Below, in pieces: positions 21,701 through 32,000 of a stretch of DNA of 64,000 nt; positions within the stretch are counted from its first letter, which is position 1, and the number at the start of each line of letters is the position of its first letter. The translations under genes and the position numbers were made by a program. The notes below the pieces were generated by a model that did not search any database, was not told the origin of the DNA, and saw only the letters and a list, made by a program, of their open reading frames with translations. The stretch is taken from assembly GCF_019649055.1 (NCBI RefSeq), contig NW_026570254.1, positions 310,001 to 374,000 on the forward strand, given 5' to 3'. This DNA comes from Paramacrobiotus metropolitanus (taxonomy: Eukaryota; Tardigrada; Eutardigrada; Parachela; Macrobiotidae).

Positions 21701-24700
21701 TATGGGCAGCTAGGGTCTCGGCGCACGTATCGAAATAGCTTTGTAAGGTATCCACTTGACGTATTAAAATATCTTTAAAGGTCTCCATCTCAGCCAGCTT
21801 CTCTTGTAACGCTCTTCCAGTCTAAAACAATAAACTTTCACGCTCAAAATACTCATACGAAATAGTATTCTACAATCAAGCTGTAGGCAACATGGTCTTC
21901 ACTCTCACACTCTATTAGTCGAAGAGCTAATATGGACTTTTGAGGAACATTATTGGACATAATTATACGAATTTCTGTGATTACTCTCTAAAAATCCCAC
22001 AACTTAAAAGCCAAGAAATCGAAAAGAAACTACAACAATTTTCTCCATATAATTTATTTACACTGCTATATAATATCGTCATTAAGCGTTGCAAATTTGT
22101 AATTATCTATGCTTATAAAAAATAGGTGAAGTGTATACGGTAACCATCTGGTCTTCATTGGGTAAACCTAAATCCATAATAAAAACGAAACTTAGGTGTA
22201 TTAATAGTGTATTTACATCCTTAAATTTGTACATAAATCTTTCATCGGTTCATTTTGTCAGTAAAACACTAAACGCCAGTCTTTCGGAAATTATGGCTTA
22301 TAAAACACCATGCGCCTTTATCGATCGGAATGTTCCGCGCATTACTACAGCGCTTCAACTCATAGCTAGTGATCAAGAAAATACTACAATCATAGGGAAA
22401 ACGGTTAAGTTTTTCAATTTTCAAGTAGGATACATTGACAGGCAGCAAATACATTCTCGGCAAACAAATCGATACTTCGTAACACAGACGGTGAAGACAA
22501 CATACAATTCTATGAACACCTGGGCCACTACCTTACCTTGTGCGAAGAGCTGGAGGCAGTGGATAGGCTGGCGGCGGAAGTAAGGGATAATATCGATCCA
22601 TGGCGACGTAAACTGCCATCACTACCGTATCCCGATTCCAAAATTGACTGTCAATGAATTCATGATAACCATTAATTCAGCTTAAACAAACGAGTATAAA
22701 ACTATACACTAAACGTAAACAGCCATTTGTGTTGTATGGCAAACGTTTTGGACATCTTTACATACAAAGAATTCCTTCCAATCCCCTGCTATACACATTT
22801 TAACAGGCACACTGGTACCCTAAACTGGTAGTCTGGTACGTACCCTAATAAAAATACCACATGAGAATCAGAGCAAAATTACCAATAAATATTTTTCAAA
22901 ATTTTTGCAGTTTTGTGGTCAGATTCTTCATCATTTCTCGATGTGCTCAGCAAGGATAAGAAGATACCTTTTACGCTTTACTAACCACCCTCCAATTCTC
23001 AAGCTATTAACACAGACTGTTTTATTTTAAAATTCATCATCTTCAAATTCTGAGCACATTTGTCATAACTTAGTCCGAATACACTGAAACAGCTGACAAG
23101 GCAGAACAATAATCTGAACAAGATTATGCGATTGCTTAATAGCAAAATTATCGATGAATAAACACCCTACTATTTGAAATCTTAAACGATAGTATAGGAC
23201 GTTATCGCCAAAGTGACCCTACATTTCATATCCGAGTACCGATTCGTTTCTTAAGTTGTGGTATACGGCTGCAGTTATGAAATTTTCGCATAAAATAACG
23301 CACAATCGAAATTTTCTGCACTACAAATGTCAGTATATACAGTACTAACAACTGTAAGTTTCTATTGACAGACCACAACTCATAAGCCAGAGTCGTTGCA
23401 TTACGGTTAGATTTATTGTACGAGTATTGGCTTTTTTTTTCTTTCTCACGTCTAACATACAACATTTCGATGGCGACTGTTACCTTGTGCTCTTTCAGCG
23501 CCGTAATCCAACGATTGCGTTCTTCAGTAGTCTCCGCACGAAGGTACCAGATATTCTCACTGACAACGACATCAAATCGACAATTATCAAATTCATGTGC
23601 CTGCAAATACAGAACCAAGAGTTACCGTACAATGGAATGCAGTTCTGCAACTTATTTTCGGTCATAGATTCAATGCCATGTCTGCACCTATCTACCGTAT
23701 TTGAACACACAAGTAACACACTTTCAATACGAGTACAGCACGGCAAAATACCATAAATCAAGAGCAAATGCACAGCACACAGAGTGCAGACGGTACAAAA
23801 ATGGGCACAAACCGGAAACAAAATGCACAGGAAAAGGTTCGACTAAGGGAGCCTACGAAGGTTGAACCTCCCGGTACAAAGTCTGTTAAATTCTACACTT
23901 ACTGTTTCTAACAATTTAAACACGACCATGTGATTCATCAAAACAATTTCCTCAATCAAAAGTGCAGGAATAAACGGTACAGACTACAGAACTTGCGAAA
24001 AACGCACCTCATGAGTTTCAACACTAAAATTATAACGTACTGCCTGATTTCACTGATGACCCAACAAAAATGACTGTTGCTTTGTATTATGCACGGAAGA
24101 TCAAGCATTTAGTCCCAATACAGTGAGAACGGACTCTCTGCACTTTTAAATTCTATATGAAGCATGTTATTTAAAAGTTCGGCTGCAATCTCGTTAAAAT
24201 GGTCTGCCGTATGATCAATGATTATCCTACAGAAACATTTATGCAAAAAGGAAGAAATTACAGTGTTAGTGTGAATGTTAGCCAGCAGTCTACACGCTGT
24301 GTGAATTCTCACAAGATCATAAATAGATCAAATTTGCTAACAGTGTAAAAACGAACGTCTAAAACATTCTGCAAGAAAATGTCCACAATATAAATACAGC
24401 AGCTTTTCGCGACAAAATCGGTTTAAAAAGGAAGTATTTTTCTATGAGGAAGATCTAAGAAAAAAGCGCCATTTCAGTCAGTCAGAAAGACAAACTACCG
24501 ATTCATTCAACATCCCCAGACTTTATACATTGTGACTGCCTGTGAGCCTGGGCCTGCCGAGGCAAAAAATTCCGTTTTAATATATGTAATTCACGATCAG
24601 TACAGACACCCTAAGACAGGCAACTAAGTGGAGGAACAGAAAAAATTTCAAAAAATTCATTCATACCTGCACCACAGCTTGGCGAATATTTAAAGCCCCG

Positions 24701-25050
24701 CGACATCCCAGCGTCTGATCGTTCGGAGTTTTATAATAGCTTAGGCAGCCGTTCCTCAGCACGATGAATCGTTCTTGCCAGCCATGGAAATAGTTAGTCC
24801 ACTTAAAAAGTTTTCCACTGCAATCGGAAAGAGGGGGCGTTCGCGATGGTTCCAGCACTTCGCCTTCGTCTTCTTCCGATGTGCATGGTGACCGGTCCAC
24901 CGGAGCTGCAGCTGGTTTGACTGTTTCTTCCATTTTCTGCTGCAGCGTACCGGAGGAGGGAGGAGAAGAGGAGGGAGCTTGCAGCACTTTAATTTCACGG
25001 CCCCATAGCTGGATAGTTGTCGTAGCGTTCAATGTCCCTGGATAAACCAT
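18793..25050 (-). CDS. CERT1: ceramide transfer protein (PH-FFAT-START)
   Basis: Moves ceramide from ER to trans-Golgi for sphingomyelin synthesis. Ten coding exons: 24667-25050, 23484-23600, 21587-21821, 21288-21451, 21095-21212, 20318-20517, 20019-20235, 19730-19956, 19280-19415, 18793-18920 (641 aa, all phases agree). PH domain about 79-167 ([18 protein letters not shown]...). Coiled-coil/middle region [24 protein letters not shown] motif EFFDAVE at 349-355, binds VAP in the ER. START domain about 410-641 ([60 protein letters not shown]). An inner ATG at 24933 has the better context (AAAATGG) and would give 602 aa. The serine-repeat segment that normally follows PH is not encoded in the exons found. 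Confidence 0.96.
22293..22657 (+). CDS. small nested gene candidate, Mediator MED29-like
   Basis: Lies on the + strand inside the CERT intron 21822-23483. A frame from ATG 22293 to ACG 22403 (donor ACG|GTTAAG), then exon 22442-22657 (acceptor TTGACAG) keeps phase and gives 108 aa. The second exon reads [20 protein letters not shown] and ends [15 protein letters not shown]. The order AAN..N...DG..I.FY.HL..Y..LCEELE...RLA...SLPYP recalls MED29/Intersex (AAQNLIQN, F.KCLEEFYALCDQLELCLRLA, SLPYP). MED29 normally continues for about 40 residues beyond SLPYP; here it stops. The intron would be only 38 nt. It could be a truncated copy, an incomplete model or chance; the second exon is better supported than the first. 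Confidence 0.35.
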
Positions 25051-25439
25051 GGAGGCAACTGATTTGGTACAGAACAGCGATGCCGTGATGAAGAAACAGC
25101 AATTCAATCGCTGATCTCCGATTCACGTTGGAACGGATGAATAACAATTTACGCTTCTCAATTTCAGCAGTGGTTTCCTGGTGATCGGAAACTGTCCTGT
25201 GTGGGCATACCTCTGACTACCAGATTTATTACGCACCGTAGATGAGAAACCGTTTGCGAGTGTTAGCAGTTAGCGCCAAGTATTTTTGTCATCATTTTGC
25301 CCTTTTAGGTGGGCTAAAAATCGATGAACGAGAACCGCAGGGCGCAGGCACGCTGCACAGTGGCTGCACGATGTACGTAGAACAGCGTACGCGGTACACG
25401 CTACACGCATCACCCTGCGGATGTGATCCGACGTATAAC
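25051..25439. promoter_or_regulatory. CERT upstream region
   Basis: Sequence between the CERT start and the left end of the P-like transposon. It is GC-richer around 25320-25420 than the flanks. It probably holds the CERT 5' UTR and promoter. No discrete site is recognised. Confidence 0.4.
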
Positions 25440-25491
25440 CATAGAGACAATGAACATACGCCGCGTCTCTCTCCGCTCTGTATGACAGGAG
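25440..25491 (+). repeat. left terminal inverted repeat of the P-like element
   Basis: First 52 bp of the element. It is an exact reverse complement of 29022-29073. Confidence 0.93.
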
Positions 25492-25928
25492 TAATCAGTC
25501 TCTCTCTAGTCCTTTTATATACATTGTCCGGATGCTCGGTCCATAATAGAGAGAAACTTTTCGGTATAGATGACGTCACAAATACCCTTGGCTGCTGAGC
25601 GTTCACTGTGTTCACTGTCTTGGTCTGTGAATAAGTGGTTGGTGGTCTGTTAACACAGTAAGTGGCTGGTCACCGCGATTTCTTCCAAGCATAAACAATA
25701 GAGCGATTAATCAAGATTAAATGCAATTACATCCAGACAATACTAGGAGATTTCTTTAACCCGTAAGAAACGTAACAACTAACAGCTCACACGAAATTTA
25801 GTTGCCATCGCACTGAGTAGGCTGTATGCATGTTAAATTTTGTTGAAATAATGCTTAACATTTGACTATAGCCTGCTAGCGTTGACTTGTATGTATTAAT
25901 TTGTGTTATATATTATGCGGCATTTAAA

Positions 25929-28773
25929 ATGCCAGATTACTGTTATGTTCCAAACTGTCCTAATAAAAGAGGCACTAGCAAAGCGTTATCCTGGCATACA
26001 TTTCCTTCGCGAGACAAACATCCTGATAACTGGCAAATCTGGTTTAAGTTTTGTCAATGCGCTGAAGAACCGTCCACTGCTGCAGTAATATGTTCCGACC
26101 ATTTTGTTAATTCTGATTATCACTGTGCCTATCAAGCGGAGTTATGTGGCCGAGTACGCAATCGCCGGCTTTTAGACGATGCAGTCCCATCACGTAACAG
26201 TCCCACGGATTTAAGGCCTCATGGATACTGCAGCCCAAAAAAGAAACGTGCTTTATCTGCAGGTATATCACTAAACTAACAACTCAAGCAGTTACTTTTA
26301 AGCATAATACAGAATGATTCGGTAACGACGAATTGTCAGTGTATTCGGTTGTAGCGTGAATTTAGTTTTATATATGTTTTTATCGCTATTTGACGCTTAT
26401 TAATTTGTCGAATATAGCAACAGTTGTATAGCATATGCATAATGTAATATGTGCATATATCATTATGTATGTATGTGTTGTACGTAAATACAAGTAGGAT
26501 ATCTGATAATAGGATATCAGTTTCATTACAGTGTTAAGTATTCTACTTCTTTGTATGTATAAGCGCCATTTTACAAAAGTGCTATATGTTTAGATTCCGT
26601 GCAATATGCCTGCTTTGACGACATGGTGCGCGATGTTGGAAACCTGACCTCCAAGCTTTTATGCTTAATCTTGCCTTTATCTAACAACGATAGATTCTGC
26701 GTTTTCTACCGAAGTAAGCCGGAAGCTGATTCACCATCTCACGCTTTTGAACGATGTCTGTTCTACCGTAACTCATTGGCGCCATGTTTCGAATCTTGTG
26801 GTCGCCGTGTCATTCAAGAAGGCCCATTGGACATTGTCGAGTCCCGGGCGCATTTGGACCGCCTGTTGTCCGAACTGGAATCTCTGAATTCATGTCCTGG
26901 CCTATCGTTTGCGAATCCCAATGTCTTGCATAGCTTTGACACGGCTTATCTGGATCAGTCAACAGTGCCAGCTGTGTATCGCGACCAACACTGCAAACTG
27001 CTGCATCATCCGACAATTAACCGTGTCCGGTAAGTTTTTTGTTGTAAGCATTACATGTGCTGTAAAGTATATGTAAGTACTCTGCAGTCTGCACTAACCA
27101 TACACAATGTATGTAAATACTTTACAGTATATGTATATATTCACTGTTTAAGAATTGTTGGTAACTGTATTAATATTATAATTATAATATAATAAACTAA
27201 TAACATATAGTATATATATGTATTCACTATGGAGTAGCAGTTACTGTATTTATATCATTATTTTCTATTTTCGTTACCTACTACGCGTTGTAGAGGCGAA
27301 GCATGCGCTTTACAGTATATATGTATATATTCCACACTTCTAATACTTTATAGTATATATGTATATATTCACTGTGTAAGTATTAATATTCGTTACTAAC
27401 TACGCGTTGCAGATGCGAAGCATGCGCCAGTTTCCAAAAAACACTTGGCAAGCGAAAGAAGCGTTTGTCTGACGAAGCTCCGAATCTGAAGACTAACCAC
27501 AAGTTCCTAAGGAAAGCTGACTTGGCAGATGTTGCTAAAACTTTAGTCAGCCAGAAAGCCAGCGCATTAAAGACCTCCAAAAGAAAAGTCTTGCAGTTGG
27601 AAGCGGCTAAGGCAAAGATCAACACTGTGCAGGAAATGGCATCTAGCATCTGGCGTGAAAACTTGGATGGTTTGCCCTGACGATACCCGCGAACTTATCC
27701 AGACGATGATAGGACTGCAAGATGCCGAAAAACGGCCGTCGTTATCCTGATTTTATCAAAGAAATTGCCATAGCAATGCAGGTAAGATTGATATGTGATA
27801 TAGTATTCAAAACTTATTAAAAGGATTCGTTCGTAATTAATTTTGATATTTTATATATGTATTCATAATTAATTGAAAGGAATTATTCATAGTTATTATG
27901 TTATTAATATGGGTATAAGTGTATTAATATTTAGGCCAAATGGGACCAATGGCTACGAGTTTGTGCGATCATTGTTGCCGCTTCCAAGTACTAGCACTGT
28001 TGCAAGCAAGGCTACGTCGTATGCCGAAAGCCTGTGGGCTAACTTCCTTCATGGTGCAACTGTTAGCCGAAATTCGTAAAAGCCACGTTGATGAAGATCG
28101 TGTCGTTGCTTACCACTGGGATGACACACTTCTGGAAACGGGGGTGTATTATAAACCTAAAGTAGACAAGGTTACTGGAATGCCAGAAATAGAGCAAAAA
28201 TATCTGGATTTATTCCCGGCGATAGCGAAGAAAAAGCAAAGCACCAAGCCAGCTAACAAGGTTACCGTTGGCGTCCTTTCAGGCTTGCGAAAACGTTACA
28301 ATCATCCTGTGCAGTACCATATGACTTACGGAAATATCCCAGGTGATGCGCGAACTTTAAGCGATTTTTTTATTGCATTGTTATTAATAAAAAGCATACA
28401 ACTTCTGCCGAAATAAACGTAGTAACTCGGAGTGCGAATGTAATATCGAGCCATTTATCCTAGCGGCTACGGAAATTTTCGTGCAGTCTCTTCTTACTAT
28501 GCATGTAAAACATAAGACTTTAATGGAAAAGTCTCGCCGGTACGGGAGCTCCAAATCAAAGCACGCCTCTGCCGTTCTCAAAGCAATCAAGTACGGATAT
28601 GCACGACCTGAGTATGATGTAAGTATCAAGTATTAAGAATTCGTCATCAAATTTAAATAATTTGCCTTATTGTTGGATAATTTTACTTATTGTTGGATTT
28701 TAAATGTGTATATTCTCGGGTTTGTAGGACTGCGAGGAGGATGAAGATGGGGGAATGTGAAGGTTTTGTGGTT
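25929..28773 (+). pseudogene. THAP-domain P-element-like transposase, frameshifted
   Basis: DNA-cutting transposase of the P/THAP9 class. Exon 25929-26262 starts MPDYCYVPNCPNKRGTSKAL and carries a THAP zinc finger (CYVPNC...CSDHF, with AVPSRN at its end). Exon 26594-27029 and exon from 27413 join in phase (RCEACASFQKTL). The latter runs through a Lys-rich coiled region to WRENLDGLP, where a stop in frame shows a shift. The protein resumes in another frame (DDTRELIQTMIGLQ), then another (GRRYPDFIKEIAIAMQ, ending at donor 27781). After an acceptor at 27934 the family-like PNGTNGYEFVRSLLPLPSTS is again out of frame with AEIRKSHVDEDRVVAYHWDD and VGVLSGLRKRYNHPV. A tail FILAATEIFVQSLL...YARPEYD joins CEEDEDGGM and a stop near 28760. 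At least three frame breaks: not functional as it stands. Confidence 0.85.
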
Positions 28774-29021
28774 TTGATCGTTTTTGTTTTAATTTTTTCT
28801 GTCATATCTAGTACTTTGTGATGCATTACATTGATTGGTGCGCATACATTCGTTTCGTTACAGTGCATTATTAACGTTTATTGCTCGGCCGCTATTTTTG
28901 CGACCGCAAAAAAATGAATTATGAAATAGACCAATCATGACACAGTTCATTGTTCAGTTGAGGAACAGGGCGGAGCATGTCATAACCCGAGCATCCGACC
29001 AAAGTTTTATGACTGTGATTG

Positions 29022-29073
29022 CTCCTGTCATACAGAGCGGAGAGAGACGCGGCGTATGTTCATTGTCTCTATG
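29022..29073 (-). repeat. right terminal inverted repeat of the P-like element
   Basis: Last 52 bp of the element, ending ...GTCTCTATG. It is followed directly by the flanking repeat GTATAAC. Confidence 0.93.
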
Positions 29074-29080
29074 GTATAAC

Positions 29081-32000
29081 CAGGATGTACTTTTGTTATT
29101 AATGGTAAGCGTGAGTCAGAGCCAAAGGCCGCAATTTTGTATTAATTTTAGTACAGCAGATCTCGACACGACCATTACTCACCAATGATTCACCCTTACC
29201 AAACTTAAGTGGACCAATCCAAAATTTCAAAAAACGAGTGTATCGAAACCTGAAGCAGCAGGCAACTGCCACCCCATAAAGGAAGTCAGGGAAACTGCTA
29301 GCAGCCTGCAGTCTCTGCATACCTATTACTAACTAGCTATAGTTCTAGATCTGCGGGAATGGGCAGCTGTTCGAGGTCACCACGGTCTTATGGATACAAC
29401 CGAAAACGGAGACGGAAGCCCAGAGCCCCAGACACAACTGCTGCAGTTGTATGGAAATGTTACAGCACGGTTTTCTCGTCGAACTGCAGTAAGCGACTCA
29501 CGAACGACGAGCGGATACTTAAATGTCCATTTAAAGACTCCAAACGGTGTCGCAATTTTACTACGGGAAAAAAGGATGTGCTGACTTAGGTCCTTACGCG
29601 CCCATCGACACTCGATGGCCTTATTCGAGCGAGATCCAAAAACAAGAGCGAAAGCATTTGCGGCACCGGTCGCGCGGTGAGGCGGCGACCTTGCCGGCCA
29701 CAAGCGTAAGCCTTAAGGTCCCGAAGTACCTCAATAATAATACGTACGTGTCGTTCAAGACTACCTTTTCTGGCCCTTAGACTTTCAAACTGGGCATCTT
29801 GGATGGGAGTCGAACCGCTTAATCCTGGGAAGTGTGAAAAACATCGTACCGGAAACAGGTGAAGGAGGTATTGCATTGCGCCTTCTTTACCTTTTTAATT
29901 GCTCTAACCGTCGTAAAATTTTAATAAAAAATCCAATTTGCATGCTCACATGTACATGAATTGTAGCTAAATTCTCTGTACGGAATCATACAAGAATTAT
30001 TATATATAATTACTTAATCGTAAGAACTGTCGCCTTCGAACTGGCGCAAATCTAGTGTGCAAATGCAAGCAACAAAAATGCTGCCGTGTGCACGTGTTTA
30101 ACATGGAACATCAGGCCGGACCGGCATACCAGCGATTTCATTTTTTTGTAACTTAACGCAGACCACTGAGAATACACACAGTTTCTATTTACGCTTTGAT
30201 TGTTGATACGTATTTATGATATTACAAGTGCTTACTTCCACCTGTTTGCTGGTTCCCGGCTCATGTTTTAACTTTTAGCCTACATAGTACAGTATTGTAG
30301 TTAGTAAGTGCAGTGTTATTGAAAGGATACGAGTTGAGTACTCGTACCGGGAGCAGTTCACCTAAAAAGTGTTTGAAAGACATTGAAAGAACGTATGTTT
30401 AATAATTTATGTAATTCTGTTTGTTATACTGTAACTGACAAGCATAGAGCGGACGCTCCGTATACAGAGCGGACATCCCTCTATGTTATAAGCGGAAACA
30501 CCTACAAAGGAGCATTTGATAGCAATGTAAAAAACACAGCATGCTATCAAATGCTACGTTGGCAAATATGTAAATGGTAAATATGGCAAAAAAAAAACAA
30601 AATTGTGCCATATCATAGACAGTGTCATGGGTTCACTCTGGCGATTAAAATTAAGTATAAGAATAAAATAGTAAGTTCATGACGTGCACGAAATGGCGTA
30701 CGTGTGCGGTGTTCCTCTAAAGAACTGGGGTATAAAAGGGTTGCCTATAGCAAATCTTTATTGTAATATTGTAGTTAGATATTGTATTTTTCAGGACTGC
30801 ATTTGGTTTGTGCTATTGTGTTAAAAGTTCTGAACACTTTCGCAGTTGCCTTTCAACGCTCGAACACCTTGTTGCCCTTCTTTCTCCATTTTTCAGTTTC
30901 CTTTTATAGTTCTGCGGCCTTCTCTGCCAATAGTTCTTACTTACGATTTTATGGTGTATATATGTAGTCCATATTATCGAAGTCGCTGATTTAACTACTA
31001 ATGAATTTTGACGTGACCGATAATGGAGGAAAATGACATTTATATACAGAAAATGTAATAATATGATTATAACATTATTATAAAACTCACTTATTAGCCG
31101 GCGCTCAAGTCGCGATTTTATTTACAAGCTACTCACAAGTGATACGAGTATTATATAGTTATATATTATGTATATATATATATAGTATAACTTCTATATG
31201 AAGTTACATACATGTATATGTAAATATATGAGATCGTTATAAGAGTTTTTCTCAGTCCTGTTACAGGTAAACGGATGTTTAATAATTGTTTATATACAGT
31301 TTTATCTATTAAACCGAAGTAGATCGCCCGATCACAAATCGAAATATCGCCAAAGTGATAACTGCTACACCAGGGCACTTCTAGAGTCGCTATCGGCGCA
31401 CACACTATACGGCACTATACACTATACTCGTAGAGTCGTACAGTATATGTAAACTGGACATTTACAACCATGCACACTGACAGCACAGTCCTGACAGTGC
31501 CCTGACCACTCTTCAACGTAAGTAAAGTTTCGTTTCTTGTAGAAAAGCGTTCCCTAACTGAACATTTCTCTCCAAATACTCAAGTTCAGACAGAAATCGA
31601 AGATTAAATTTAGCGAAAGTCTGGGACAGATCAGACACTGCCTGGCCAGGAGACAAAGCAAACGAAGCAGCAAGCATTTATTTCTCTGGTCAGTTGTAGC
31701 ATGTGCATGCCGTTTTCTTATATTACGCATTGCTGGCAAGTAGTACAAAGTAACTTGCTGCAGTAGGCCCTAAGCTAGACTGAACTTTGTTGACCATCAC
31801 GCTTACGATTAGCTCGATGCTATGGCAGCTATGCCGACAATCGTGTTGTGAATCTGTGCTGCTGACCACGAAGTCACGGAGTAGAATTTAGTTTAGAATC
31901 TTCTTTCCTCAGAACCGAAGCAGACTCTTATTGTGGGGTCGTATATGAATGAAAATAATCAACCGGTTTTAAAAAGTGGACCATCTTTCATTATTTTCAG

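Larger units (their letters stand above)
25440..29073 (+). mobile_element. P-element/THAP-type DNA transposon with intact ends
   Basis: The 52 bases at 25440-25491 (starting CATAGAGACAATGAACATAC) are repeated exactly in reverse complement at 29022-29073. Partial similarity continues inward (AATCA, then GGATGCTCGG). Outside, GTATAAC occurs at 25433-25439 and 29074-29080 as a 7-bp flanking direct repeat. P elements make 8-bp duplications. Inside lies a + strand, intron-containing transposase with an N-terminal THAP zinc finger. The body is frameshifted, so the copy is probably non-autonomous, but the ends could still be recognised by a transposase supplied elsewhere. Confidence 0.9.

Noticed and set aside
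29390-29488. Possible exon starting MDTTENGDGSPEPQTQLL with donor GCA|GTAAGC
   Set aside because: Only 33 codons; no partner exon or known family could be found.
29800-29830. GGGAGTCGAACCGC string resembling a tRNA T-arm on the minus strand
   Set aside because: No D-arm, anticodon stem or acceptor stem at the right distances.
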